Position numbers and translations under genes: made by a program. A model generated the notes under the pieces. That model had not been told where the DNA came from. It saw nothing but the letters and a program-made list of their open reading frames with translations, and did no database searches. From Vibrio lentus (GTDB lineage: Bacteria; Pseudomonadota; Gammaproteobacteria; Enterobacterales; Vibrionaceae), in NCBI RefSeq assembly GCF_002875945.1, contig NZ_MCZK01000115.1, positions 1-46,634 on the forward strand: a stretch of 46,634 bases of DNA, read 5' to 3'. Positions 13,703 through 22,288 of this stretch are shown piece by piece. Position 1 is the stretch's first letter; the number at the start of each line of letters is the position of its first letter.

Positions 13703-13794
13703 GCTATGTAGTTAGGTTCTCACACCTGACACATTCTAATTCTTGAAAAATACACTACATAGAAAACTATGTAGTAATGTGCTATGTAATGCAC
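13703..13794. repeat. CTATGTAG repeat cluster
   Basis: CTATGTA occurs at 13704-13710, 13767-13773 and 13782-13788, and inverted (CTACATAG) at 13755-13762. Positions 13754-13775 form perfect 9-bp arms ACTACATAG/CTATGTAGT with an AAAA loop. It lies between the repressor gene and the rep-proximal terminator. Possible uses are a binding array for Rep or the repressor, or a folded RNA. Confidence 0.5.
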
Positions 13795-13859
13795 TTTCGC
13801 TCCAAGAACATAAAGACATTTTAAGCTGTTCCTACTCATTTTTCAAATAAAGTTTTACT

Positions 13860-14483
13860 TTAAAATTTATTAATACTGTATAGTACGCGGCCAATAATAC
13901 AAGATTGGCTAAACTCTTTATGTGACACTTTTTCATCCGCATATTCTGGATTTAAACTTTTTATAATTAAGCCACTCACACTATGCTCAAAGCGCTTTAC
14001 TCTTAACACATCATCGGTTTTATAAACATATATCTTACCATCTATGATTTTAGTATCTGAAGTGTCTACAAATACCACACCATTATCGGATATCGCAGGT
14101 TCCATTGAATCACCATGTATACGAAGCGCAATAGTGTGTTTCGCTATATCTTCTGGCGGAATAGGAATCAAATGACCACTTATCATTAAAATATCAGAAT
14201 GACCATTGTAGTAGCCAACACCGGCACTACAATGAATCTCTTCATAGAATGGCACTTCAAATAAGTCATCATCATTTGTGTTTTTTGCGCCATTAATTAA
14301 CCACTCATAACTTTCCTTGAAAACCTCACACAACTCTATCAATCTTTTTTGAGAGGGTAAATTAACATCATTTTCCCATTGATTTACAGCTGATTGACTA
14401 ACCCCTAAACGCAGAGCTAACTCTTTCTTAGATATACCTAAATTATTTTCTCTAGCTTTTTTTATCCTATGTCCTAATGACAT
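13860..14483 (-). CDS. LexA/CI-type repressor (XRE HTH plus S24 peptidase)
   Basis: 207 residues from the ATG at 14483 (AAGAG upstream). Residues 4-60 are an XRE helix-turn-helix (KKELALRLGVSQSAVNQWEN). Residues about 75-200 are an S24 domain with the self-cleavage pair Ala87-Gly88 (CSAGVG), catalytic Ser126 in GDSMEP and Lys163 in RVKRF, all present. Such repressors cleave themselves with RecA filaments during the SOS response, as CI of lambda and SetR of SXT do. It is transcribed divergently from the tra operon. Palindromic sites at 14564-14587 overlap the tra promoter. Derepression of transfer upon DNA damage is the natural inference. Confidence 0.88.
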   Translation of the reverse strand: MSLGHRIKKARENNLGISKKELALRLGVSQSAVNQWENDVNLPSQKRLIELCEVFKESYEWLINGAKNTNDDDLFEVPFYEEIHCSAGVGYYNGHSDILMISGHLIPIPPEDIAKHTIALRIHGDSMEPAISDNGVVFVDTSDTKIIDGKIYVYKTDDVLRVKRFEHSVSGLIIKSLNPEYADEKVSHKEFSQSCIIGRVLYSINKF

Positions 14484-14563
14484 CAACTCTTACCTACATT
14501 TGTATTCACTTCCTTAATTTTCCTACCTATTGAAAAAAGTAAGAGTTTAAATCTCAATATCCC

Positions 14564-14587
14564 ACTTTAAATTTAAAGTTAAACTTT
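14564..14587. promoter_or_regulatory. Overlapping palindromic operators of the CI-like repressor
   Basis: ACTTTAAATTTAAAGT (14564-14579) is a perfect 16-bp palindrome. AAAGTTAAACTTT (14575-14587) is a second one, symmetric around its central base, overlapping the first. A related AAAG-TTTTA-CTTT symmetry is at 13847-13859, just past the repressor stop. Location between the divergent repressor and tra genes makes them likely operators. Confidence 0.6.
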
Positions 14588-14602
14588 ACATGTATGTATA
14601 GA
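14573..14602 (+). promoter_or_regulatory. Probable promoter of the tra operon
   Basis: TTAAAG (14573-14578), 18 bases, TATAGA (14597-14602) reading toward traY. The -35 is weak (4/6) and lies inside the palindromic operators, as expected of a promoter that a repressor can block. TTTACA at 14585 is an alternative -35 but its spacing is wrong. Confidence 0.5.
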
Positions 14603-14642
14603 ATAGCTAGCATATGTGAACTCACATCAACTAAGTGCACAT

Positions 14643-14819
14643 ATGAAAACAGGCACATCCGTCAATATTGTGCTCGCCGAAGAACACAACAAAATGCTTG
14701 AACGCTCAAAAAAAGAGAGCGGTAGAACTAAACGTAAGGAAGCGGCTAAAAGGCTTGCTGACCATTTAGAGCGCTTTGGAGAGCGATGGGAGAAACCTAT
14801 CGATGAACCCAAAGCGTAA
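14643..14819 (+). CDS. traY: TraY-like ribbon-helix-helix relaxosome protein
   Basis: 58 residues from the ATG at 14643; a GTG at 14616 is in frame but neither start has a good ribosome site. GTSVNIVLAEEHNKMLERSKKESGRTKRKEAAKRLADHLERF has the beta-strand plus two-helix pattern of the TraY family, with the Arg/Lys-rich SGRTKRKEA turn. In F, TraY binds oriT and its own promoter and helps load TraI. Here it is first in the tra operon, 48 bases before traA. oriT lies far away, beyond traI. An inverted repeat ATGTGA/TCACAT (14614-14627) overlaps the GTG alternative. Confidence 0.75.
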   Translation: MKTGTSVNIVLAEEHNKMLERSKKESGRTKRKEAAKRLADHLERFGERWEKPIDEPKA

Positions 14820-14867
14820 TTTTAGGTGTTAACCGATCCAAATTGTGGATCTAAAAAAGGAAACGTC

Positions 14868-15176
14868 ATGTTAAACAAACGAACGGCTATTACTCAGCAA
14901 TGGAAGAAACACACAAGCAAGGCGCTAGTGCTTACATCACTTGTCGTCCTATCAACCCAACCAACATTAGCCGCAGATCTGTTTGCGGCAGGAAAAACCA
15001 CCATCAAAGAAACGGCTGGTGATGGTTCAGCAGTGGAAAACGCCATCTTAGCGGCGGGGGCTATCGGGGCCGCAGCAGGTGGTTTCATGAGTCGTAACTG
15101 GCTAGGTGCAGTCGGAGGCTTCGCTGGCGGTATGATTTTTTGGGAAGTCGTAAAGCCTTTAGTCGGACTCGCTTAA
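14868..15176 (+). CDS. traA: F-type prepilin TraA
   Basis: Start at the ATG at 14868 with AAGGAAAC 4 bases upstream. 102 residues: a long basic leader, a hydrophobic signal (ALVLTSLVVLSTQPTLAA) and a predicted cleavage near LAA, giving a mature pilin of about 68-69 residues, the size of F pilin. The mature part (DLFAAGKTTIKETAGDGSAVENAI) resembles the N-terminal half of F TraA. Two hydrophobic helices follow (AILAAGAIGAAAGGF, GAVGGFAGGMIFWEVV). It is the structural subunit of the conjugative pilus. No TraQ chaperone or TraX acetylase gene is present in the window. Confidence 0.9.
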   Translation: MLNKRTAITQQWKKHTSKALVLTSLVVLSTQPTLAADLFAAGKTTIKETAGDGSAVENAILAAGAIGAAAGGFMSRNWLGAVGGFAGGMIFWEVVKPLVGLA

Positions 15177-15196
15177 AACAAAGAGAGATGATGAGC

Positions 15197-15499
15197 ATGA
15201 ATAATGAACCCCTTTTTTACTCTATCCCTAAACACCTCAACCATGGCAAGCGCATGATGGGACTACCTAGAGATGAAGTGCTACCGGCATTGCTACTTTT
15301 TTTGCTGTTCTTTTTTGCGAAGCATCAAGCAATAGGATTGGCTTTTGCCATTGCGTGGTTCTTAGGATTGCGATCCATCAAAGTTCAATATGGAGAAAAC
15401 ATCATCGCTCTTGCCAGTTATTGGTGGGGGAGTCGAGTTGTAAGTCAACAGATTTTCAAGAGTACTCCCCCTTCACAAAAACGCTACTGGCTATTTTAA
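15197..15499 (+). CDS. traL: TraL pilus assembly protein
   Basis: I chose the third of three close ATGs (15188, 15191, 15197) because GAGAG then lies at normal distance. 100 residues (F TraL is 91). YSIPKHLNHGKRMMGLPRDEVLP at the N-terminus is the TraL family start, followed by hydrophobic residues about 31-57 forming one or two TM helices, then a C-terminal tail (ASYWWGSRVVSQQIFKSTPPSQKRYWLF). Inner-membrane component of the F-type secretion channel (VirB3 counterpart). Confidence 0.88.
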   Translation: MNNEPLFYSIPKHLNHGKRMMGLPRDEVLPALLLFLLFFFAKHQAIGLAFAIAWFLGLRSIKVQYGENIIALASYWWGSRVVSQQIFKSTPPSQKRYWLF

Positions 15500-15508
15500 G
15501 GAACGAAC

Positions 15509-16081
15509 ATGGAACTGCATCACGAAAAAAATCTAATAGCTCTTAGTAAGTTGTTGAACGTTCTATTGCTTGTCGGTTTTGTTGTTATGGCCACAGTGAG
15601 CATTGTTTTAGGGTTAGCTCTCAATCGCACCATGAATCACCAAGAACGAACTTTAGTACCGCCGACAATATCTCAAGCTTTTACTATTTCAGGGGCGAGC
15701 GTTGACGCACCCTACTTGCAAATGATGGGGGAGTACTTTCTCTTCCTTAAACTCAATGTCACACCCGCGAATGTTTCTCGTCAATATGGCCGTCTACTCG
15801 ACTATGTACCGCCTGAAAAATGGGCTGGTATCCAACCATTATTGCTTACTGACGCAACTCAAATACAAAAGAGCAATATCAGCAGCCGCTTTGACCCGCT
15901 TCCAGGTCAAACGCATGTTTCCCTTGAATCCATGCAAATAAAGCAAAAAGGACAGCTCATCAAAACGGTAGGTGACAGAGAACTTCCAGCAGAAGAAGTA
16001 ACCTATATCGTGCAAATGGCGTACGACAACGGTTTGTTAGAACTGCATGGCATCATGAAAGAGGGTCAACCCAATGACTAA
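15509..16081 (+). CDS. traE: TraE secretion channel protein
   Basis: 190 residues (F TraE 188). A short cytoplasmic N-terminus, one TM helix about residues 17-38 (VLLLVGFVVMATVSIVLGLAL), then a periplasmic domain with the family pattern SGASVDAPYLQMMGEYFLFLKLNVTPANV. It is the VirB8 counterpart and contributes to the core channel. The ATG at 15509 has AAGGAAC upstream. It overlaps traK by 8 bases. Confidence 0.92.
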   Translation: MELHHEKNLIALSKLLNVLLLVGFVVMATVSIVLGLALNRTMNHQERTLVPPTISQAFTISGASVDAPYLQMMGEYFLFLKLNVTPANVSRQYGRLLDYVPPEKWAGIQPLLLTDATQIQKSNISSRFDPLPGQTHVSLESMQIKQKGQLIKTVGDRELPAEEVTYIVQMAYDNGLLELHGIMKEGQPND

Positions 16082-16820
16082 GTTATTTATAGTTTTACTT
16101 TCTACGCTCTTCATTGTTCAGCCAGCATTGGCCAACAAAGATAATGTGCCTAAAGCATCATTTACATTTAACGATGGCGACACCATCCCGATCCAATTGT
16201 CTTCAATCAACATTAACCGATTGATTGTAAAATCAGACAAAATCGCAAACATGACTTGCCCTAGAGGCTTTTGTACTACAACAGGCAACCAAAAAGATAA
16301 AACTGGCTCGATTTCAGTCAAAATCAATATCGCTTTACCGTTTACAGCGCATATCACGACCACCAAAGGTAGACTTTTTGCCTTGTTCATTACTCCAAAA
16401 GCTACGCCAGCTATTGTCACAGAATTTGTCTCTTCTCAGCGTTATTCCGATGAAAAATCGGTATTTCAGCGAAATTTTGATTATCCAACAGCTATTGCCG
16501 CTTTTAGTAAATCAATGATGCAATGGCGAAGCACTAAAGGGCCAATTTCTGGCTTTAGCATCCATCACGTTGACCCTGAAACCTTACCTAAAGATAAAAG
16601 TTCACTACCCGTTATCCCGCAAGTGATATTTGTGGGAAAGGACTATTCAGGCATCATCTATGTAGTAACTAACAGATCTAGCAAAACAATCACTCTTACA
16701 ACCGCTCAGTTCTACAGTTACGCAGCTAGAAGTGCAGCACTAGATAAGTTTGATCTCAAGCCTAACGAATCGACACATTTATACGTTGTCACTGGTGGAG
16801 GCGCTAATGATATTAGATAA
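16074..16820 (+). CDS. traK: TraK outer-membrane core component
   Basis: 248 residues (F TraK 242) with signal peptide MTKLFIVLLSTLFIVQPALA. The mature protein is beta-rich (FTFNDGDTIPIQLSSININRLIVKSDKIANMTCPRGFCTTTGN) with two Cys. It is the VirB9-like secretin-like protein that joins TraV and TraB in the outer-membrane core complex. It overlaps traE at the 5' end and traB at the 3' end, so the three are translated together. Confidence 0.9.
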   Translation: MTKLFIVLLSTLFIVQPALANKDNVPKASFTFNDGDTIPIQLSSININRLIVKSDKIANMTCPRGFCTTTGNQKDKTGSISVKINIALPFTAHITTTKGRLFALFITPKATPAIVTEFVSSQRYSDEKSVFQRNFDYPTAIAAFSKSMMQWRSTKGPISGFSIHHVDPETLPKDKSSLPVIPQVIFVGKDYSGIIYVVTNRSSKTITLTTAQFYSYAARSAALDKFDLKPNESTHLYVVTGGGANDIR

Positions 16821-18294
16821 CTTGAGAAAGAAACTATTTCGTGATGCTCAAGGTGAATTTGAGCAGGGTGGGGAAGTCAATGAACAAACCCAAAACCGCA
16901 ATAAAAACATCACGATCATCTCCTTCATTTTGCTCGCGCTTGCCGCGTTTGCTGTGTATAGAGCAACAAGACCAGACACATCTAACAATGCTGTTGAAAC
17001 GGCTCCACCTGTGGAATTTGGCACAATTGTAGAACCTGATTTTACTGAAAAAGACAACCAATCAGCACTGTCTTTACAACAAAACTCTTTGTCTAATTTA
17101 GAAAAAAAATTAGAAGAAACAATGTCTCTATTGACGTCTTTATCTGACGAAACAGAAAGAAAGATAGAGAAAGCTAAAATCGAGACGCAGAGATTGGTCG
17201 AACAAGAGGTTCGTAAGGAAAGCCAAGAAACTGAGGAACGTCTAAAAAATAGAATTAAAGAATTGGAAGCGCAATCAATGACGGGGGCGCCTCAAGCCAA
17301 CCCAAACGAACAATACGGTTCAACGGTCAATACACCAACCACTTTTGGTGCTAGAACACTACCGCCAAGACCAACAGCCTATTCTAACGACAATCCAGAC
17401 ATCGAAGAAATGCAATATAAAGGCCCAGAACAAGCGGCTTTTGCTAACGATGCTTTTGATAGCCACGATTTTCATTGGGAAGAGACAGAAAGCGAACGCG
17501 ACCGAAAAACAACCGAGAACTACGTACCAACAGGCACCTTTGTTACCGCTGTGGTAACAGGAGGAGCTGACGCAAATGCTGGCGTGTTAGGTCAGGGAGA
17601 CACGACTCCTGTGGTATTTCAAACCGTCAACAAAGGCGTTTTACCTAACGGAAAAAAATCGCACCTCAACGACTGTACGATCACAGCATCCGCTTATGGT
17701 GAGATTTCATCGAGTCGTGGCATCGTACGCACCAATCGCATGAGCTGTATTTTAGAGAATAATGAAATTTTAGACCTTCCAATTAAAGGGACAGCCTTTA
17801 ACTTCGGTCGTAATGGTATTCGTGGTACCACTATTTTGAAAAATGGAAAAATTGTCCAAATGGCCGGTATCGCGGGGATTTTAACGGGATTAGGTGAAAC
17901 TGGACAAGCTCTATCTCAAACCACCTCTACATCAGCACTTGGTTCAACACAAAGTATCAACAGTGAAGATGCTCTAGTTAACCTACTCGGAAACGCCACC
18001 TCTAGTGTTGGCAGTAAGCTTGCTGATTACTACATAAAACTTGCTGAATTGTATCACCCTATTGTTGAAATCAATCCTGGGGCCGTCGTCAATATCGTTT
18101 TTCTCGAGGGTTTCCCACTCGACCCTGTAAAAGCAGAAGAGTACGAACAGCAATTATCAGAAGAAGCCATGCAATCGACAAACTCTAATCAAATCTTAGA
18201 CATCATTACAAACACACCACTCAATCCGTTGGCCAAAGACATGACACAACAAGGGATTGCAGTTCCTCCTACTCCATTTGGTTTAAAACAATAA
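16807..18294 (+). CDS. traB: TraB channel scaffold (VirB10 family)
   Basis: Start at the ATG at 16807 with GGTGGAG upstream, overlapping the end of traK by 14 bases. 495 residues (F TraB 475). Cytoplasmic segment, one TM helix about residues 34-52 (ITIISFILLALAAFAVY), a coiled coil (about 75-155, rich in Glu/Lys), a Pro-rich linker, then the periplasmic beta-barrel domain (about 235-400) with NDCTITASAYGEISSSRGIVRTNRMSCI. It spans the envelope, linking inner and outer membrane. Confidence 0.92.
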   Translation: MILDNLRKKLFRDAQGEFEQGGEVNEQTQNRNKNITIISFILLALAAFAVYRATRPDTSNNAVETAPPVEFGTIVEPDFTEKDNQSALSLQQNSLSNLEKKLEETMSLLTSLSDETERKIEKAKIETQRLVEQEVRKESQETEERLKNRIKELEAQSMTGAPQANPNEQYGSTVNTPTTFGARTLPPRPTAYSNDNPDIEEMQYKGPEQAAFANDAFDSHDFHWEETESERDRKTTENYVPTGTFVTAVVTGGADANAGVLGQGDTTPVVFQTVNKGVLPNGKKSHLNDCTITASAYGEISSSRGIVRTNRMSCILENNEILDLPIKGTAFNFGRNGIRGTTILKNGKIVQMAGIAGILTGLGETGQALSQTTSTSALGSTQSINSEDALVNLLGNATSSVGSKLADYYIKLAELYHPIVEINPGAVVNIVFLEGFPLDPVKAEEYEQQLSEEAMQSTNSNQILDIITNTPLNPLAKDMTQQGIAVPPTPFGLKQ

Positions 18295-18303
18295 GGAAAG
18301 ACA

Positions 18304-18696
18304 ATGAAAGTCATACTTATAGTTACAATGTCACTTATTCTATCAGGTTGCGCCGCTGGCTTAGGAGAAGATTATAGCTGTACAAAAGTCGGGGGGGTTT
18401 CTGGTTGTACATCTATGGATGAAGTACGCAATAACTTACATAGCTATACCACACAACAGGGTTCAGGAGTCACCGGAAACTTAATCTCAGCATCAACGTT
18501 ACCAAGTAGCTTTCTTGACTTACCAAGAAGAGATAAACACGGCACACCGTCCCGCACTGACGATGTTGTTAAGAAGGTCACTATCTTCCCATTTGTCGAT
18601 GTGCAAGGAAACTATATCGACACTACCGATATTTACATCATTTTAGATGATAGCCGCTGGACAGGCCGTCCTGCGCCTTCAATTTGGAGGGATTAA
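18304..18696 (+). CDS. traV: TraV outer-membrane lipoprotein
   Basis: 130 residues, shorter than F TraV (171). Lipoprotein signal MKVILIVTMSLILSGC with lipobox LSGC, so Cys16 becomes the lipidated N-terminus. Two further Cys follow (YSCTKVGGVSGC), typical of the family. It anchors the TraK/TraB core in the outer membrane (VirB7 counterpart). It starts 9 bases after traB and ends one base before the traC start. Confidence 0.88.
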   Translation: MKVILIVTMSLILSGCAAGLGEDYSCTKVGGVSGCTSMDEVRNNLHSYTTQQGSGVTGNLISASTLPSSFLDLPRRDKHGTPSRTDDVVKKVTIFPFVDVQGNYIDTTDIYIILDDSRWTGRPAPSIWRD

Positions 18697-18697
18697 G

Positions 18698-21274
18698 ATG
18701 TTTTCCAATACAGCAGACCGTTGGAAGAAAGGGACTTTAGGCGCTTTTTTTCAAGATGCAAGAAAGCACCAAAATCACTTTCACAGTGAGTTACCTTATC
18801 GCACTTATGATAGCAAACAAGAACTTTTCCAGAACAAGCAATCTCATGGGTTAGGTTTTAAATTAGCAGTCCTTGGTGGTGCGAACGACGAGCTTATTCA
18901 ATCTTTGAATAAGCTCATTTGCGAGTTTCCACAAGGCGACAAGTGGGACTATCAACTCAGTTTGTTTGGTCACAACAAGGTTGCACATTACATTGAAGCC
19001 AATGCGGAAATATTGGCTCGTCGAGGTGGCATTTGCGAAAGGCTGGCAAGGCAAGAAAGCGAGTACGCTCAATTTGCAGCGACAGAAGGATTTTTTCATA
19101 AACAACGCCATCACTTTGACCTGAGAGATTATGAAGCGTATTTCTTCATTTCGACCAGTACAAAAGATGATGAGGCTTTAGTTGAAATAAGAGATTCCGT
19201 TGAGACAACCTTACATCAATTAGGCATTCAAACCATTCGAATGACACCCGAGCTGTTCATCACCTACATCGGTGATATCACTAACTTTGACCGCCAACAA
19301 GATCGTCCAATTCAACGAGATTACAACCCATTTGATCCAATTAATCAGCAAGTGTTATCGCCAGACACAGAACTGATGGTTAACCGCAGCTTCATCGATA
19401 CACGACACACGAATCACTTTGGTCGAGATATCCATACTCAAATAGTAGGGTTAGGGCTTTCACGTTTACCCGCCGATTATCGTCTTTATGCTCTACCGGA
19501 ATGTTTCGCTTCAATTCGAAATATTGCTCGTCATCTAACATGCCCTCATCTATTAACACTTAACTTTAGACAAGAAGTTAACGGTAAGGTTGAACACGAC
19601 AACAACAAAAAAATCAATGACCTGACAAAAACTGTCGGTTCTAAATTGGCACTAATCATGCCAACCGCCGCTGACGAATTGGAAGAAAGAAAGCAAATAC
19701 AAAAGGGACTTAGTGATAAAGAGTTTACGTTAACATCAATGGTACTCGGCCTAACCCTTTTTACTGATGATGAAAACCGTCGACGTGATACACAAGCAGC
19801 AAAGGAAGCTTTTTCAGCAACCAGTCTCGACTTGATCCCACAACACATGTTGCAAGCTCAGAGCTTCTTGTGCTCGCTGCCGTTTATGATGAGTGAGGGG
19901 TTTTGGAAAGATTGTTTAGTGGCAGGGCGCGTTCGTACATTGAAGAGTTCAAATGCCGTCAATTTCTTTCCTATGGTACTGGACTTTAAGACGTTAAGTG
20001 GTGGCTTACTGTTACCAACGATGCGCGGTCAAATATCCTTCTTTGACCCCTTCAACTGTGGCAGTGATAACAAAAACATAGCTCTCACAGGCGGCTCAGG
20101 TGCGGGGAAAAGTTTCTTTGTCGAAAATCTCGCAAAAGCGGTATACGCCAAAGGCGGTAAAGTTTGGATTATCGATAAAGGCGCTAGTTATAAAAAACTC
20201 ACTTTGATGTTAGGGGGAGCGTACCTTGATCACAAAAGCATTTTCCTTAACCCATTCACTCACTTAGGGCAATTTTCTCAAGCTCAAGCCTTTGCTGATG
20301 AGGACGGCGAAAACGTTGACCCAATGAAAGAAGCGCTCAGTAACATCACTGCGTTATTTGCCACCATCGCATCACCCTACCAAGAGTTAGACAACTACCA
20401 ATTGGCGATATTAGGAGATGCCATTGTTCGCGCTTGGGATCGTAAGAAAACCAAAACCTTAGTCGATGATGTGCAGAAAGCCTTATTTGAAATGGCCGAT
20501 GAGTACGATAACGACCGACGTATCAAAGACATTGGCGTTCAGCTTAATAAGTACTGCACAAACGGAATTTATGGCGACACCTTTAATAAGCCGTCCATGC
20601 TCGACCCCAACACTGATATTACTACGCTTGAACTCGACGGGTTCAACGAAGATGTGTTACGCCCTGTTATCTTTGCATTAATCGTTTCGATAAATCAGCA
20701 AATGTATTTATCGGGATCTCGTTCAACAGAAAAGATGTGCATCATTGAAGAGGCATGGAGCTTGCTCAGCGGCGCTAATGCTCAAGCAAAAATGTTCATT
20801 AATACTGGATACCGCACCGCCCGTAAATTTGGAGGGTCTTTTACTACCGTTACGCAAGGCATCATTGACTTTTTTGCTAATGCCGAAGCAAAAGCAAGTT
20901 ACGACAACTCTGATATTCATATGACACTAAGACAAGGGGAAGGGTTTGATAAGTTCTTAGCCGATCATCCAGAAGCATTCAGCCCCATAGAACAAAGCGT
21001 CATCAAAAGCTTTCCTCGAGCCAGCGAAGCTGGATACAGCTGTATTCGTATCAAAGCCGGTGGACACATTTCTTATCACCGCATTTTTTCCGACCCATTC
21101 TCACGAGCTTGTTTAAGCACAGAGCCTCATGAATATGAGTTTTGTGAAAAGCTAATGGATGAAGGAATGCCTTTAATGGACGCAATCGAAGTCACAGCAG
21201 AACACTTCTACGGTCAAGACATAAAAGTATTTGAAGCTGCATTGAAAGAAAAAAGAGAAGGAAAAACAGCATGA
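18698..21274 (+). CDS. traC: TraC ATPase (VirB4 family)
   Basis: Start at the ATG at 18698 with GGAGGGAT 4 bases upstream; a longer frame reaches back into traV. 858 residues (F TraC 875). Walker A GGSGAGKS near residues 465-472 and Walker B-like MCIIEEAW near 680. The N-terminal half carries the TraC/VirB4 pattern with YDSKQELFQNKQSHGLGFKLAVLGG. It is the cytoplasmic ATPase powering pilus assembly at the inner membrane. The stop overlaps the next start (ATGA). Confidence 0.95.
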   Translation: MFSNTADRWKKGTLGAFFQDARKHQNHFHSELPYRTYDSKQELFQNKQSHGLGFKLAVLGGANDELIQSLNKLICEFPQGDKWDYQLSLFGHNKVAHYIEANAEILARRGGICERLARQESEYAQFAATEGFFHKQRHHFDLRDYEAYFFISTSTKDDEALVEIRDSVETTLHQLGIQTIRMTPELFITYIGDITNFDRQQDRPIQRDYNPFDPINQQVLSPDTELMVNRSFIDTRHTNHFGRDIHTQIVGLGLSRLPADYRLYALPECFASIRNIARHLTCPHLLTLNFRQEVNGKVEHDNNKKINDLTKTVGSKLALIMPTAADELEERKQIQKGLSDKEFTLTSMVLGLTLFTDDENRRRDTQAAKEAFSATSLDLIPQHMLQAQSFLCSLPFMMSEGFWKDCLVAGRVRTLKSSNAVNFFPMVLDFKTLSGGLLLPTMRGQISFFDPFNCGSDNKNIALTGGSGAGKSFFVENLAKAVYAKGGKVWIIDKGASYKKLTLMLGGAYLDHKSIFLNPFTHLGQFSQAQAFADEDGENVDPMKEALSNITALFATIASPYQELDNYQLAILGDAIVRAWDRKKTKTLVDDVQKALFEMADEYDNDRRIKDIGVQLNKYCTNGIYGDTFNKPSMLDPNTDITTLELDGFNEDVLRPVIFALIVSINQQMYLSGSRSTEKMCIIEEAWSLLSGANAQAKMFINTGYRTARKFGGSFTTVTQGIIDFFANAEAKASYDNSDIHMTLRQGEGFDKFLADHPEAFSPIEQSVIKSFPRASEAGYSCIRIKAGGHISYHRIFSDPFSRACLSTEPHEYEFCEKLMDEGMPLMDAIEVTAEHFYGQDIKVFEAALKEKREGKTA

Positions 21275-21627
21275 TACGATTATTCCCATTGGTTGCACTG
21301 ACTCTTAGTATCTCGATTCTGGTATCACTCAGTACTTTTTTTATATTAAGCACCACACACACTCAAAAACTCGTTAGCTTTGACGTTAAAAGTACGATTG
21401 ATGCATACCATCAAAGCCTGATTCAAAAAGAAATAAGCCTAGAAGCACAAACGCAGAGATTGAGTCAATTTGTTGAAATAATGAATGACGAAGTTGGCCA
21501 ATATCAACAAGAGAATAATGCAGTTGTGCTGATCAGCGCTGCCGTTGTTGATGGCACCATCGATATCACTCCTCATATCCAACAAGCGATCATTGATCGC
21601 TATAAAGATAATGAGGTAAGCCAATGA
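21271..21627 (+). CDS. trbI: TrbI F-type assembly protein
   Basis: 118 residues (F TrbI 128). An N-terminal TM helix (VALTLSISILVSLSTFFIL, about residues 8-26), then a coiled coil (IQKEISLEAQTQRLSQFVEIMNDEVGQYQQEN), then AVVLISAAVVDGTIDITPHIQQAI, the conserved C-terminal block of the family. Inner-membrane protein that affects pilus outgrowth and retraction in F. It overlaps traC and traW by 4 bases each. Confidence 0.88.
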   Translation: MIRLFPLVALTLSISILVSLSTFFILSTTHTQKLVSFDVKSTIDAYHQSLIQKEISLEAQTQRLSQFVEIMNDEVGQYQQENNAVVLISAAVVDGTIDITPHIQQAIIDRYKDNEVSQ

Positions 21628-22286
21628 AAATCATATTCATACTATTGTGCTTAACCCTTAGCGTAACCATCAATGCTAAAGATTTAGGTCGTATCGGGCC
21701 TACATTTCCAATAGGTGAAGTGGATATGCTGACCTGGATTGAAAATCGTCTGAAAGGGTTTGAAGCCTCTGGACGATTAGACGATATGAAAAAGGAATTT
21801 TCAGAAAAGGTTAGGCAAAGTGTTGAAACACCAAAGCCTGTAGACATATCAACCACTCTTTCACCGCATGTGTTTTATGTAGATCCGAGTTTGACAGTAC
21901 CTCAAGACCTAGTCGATCCAACAACAGGAAAAATTTTTGCGAAAGCTGGCACAACAATCAACCCATTCGACCCTAAAACATGGCCGATGGGTAGCCAGTA
22001 CCCGAAGTTTGAATATAAAAAAGCGTTAGTTTTCTTTAATGCTCAAGACCCTCAGCAATTAGCGTGGGCGAAGAATTTCGCCTCAACAAAGCCTATCAAA
22101 TGGGTATTAACCGGCGGCAGCCCAAATCAAGTAGCACAAACCCTAGACTCACGTATCTATTTTGATCAACAAGGATTGTTGATCACAAAGCTTCACATTA
22201 AGCACGTTCCAAGTGTGGTCGAGCAATCCGGTATTCATTGGAAGGTCACTGAGTTCGATGTAAGTCAAATTGAGCCGGAGAAGTAA
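21624..22286 (+). CDS. traW: TraW pilus assembly protein
   Basis: 220 residues (F TraW 210). Signal peptide MKIIFILLCLTLSVTINA, then the family opening KDLGRIGPTFPIGEVDML. The block VFYVDPSLTVPQDLVDPTTGKIFAKAGTTINPFD is the conserved TraW core. It acts in the periplasm with TraU and TrbC. The ATG at 21624 overlaps trbI by 4 bases; traU starts 2 bases after its stop. Confidence 0.93.
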   Translation: MKIIFILLCLTLSVTINAKDLGRIGPTFPIGEVDMLTWIENRLKGFEASGRLDDMKKEFSEKVRQSVETPKPVDISTTLSPHVFYVDPSLTVPQDLVDPTTGKIFAKAGTTINPFDPKTWPMGSQYPKFEYKKALVFFNAQDPQQLAWAKNFASTKPIKWVLTGGSPNQVAQTLDSRIYFDQQGLLITKLHIKHVPSVVEQSGIHWKVTEFDVSQIEPEK

Positions 22287-22288
22287 CC

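Noticed and set aside
14616..14642. CRP site at ATGTGA-AC-TCACAT before traY
   Set aside because: The half-sites resemble CRP, but the spacer is 2 bases instead of 6 and it lies downstream of the promoter.
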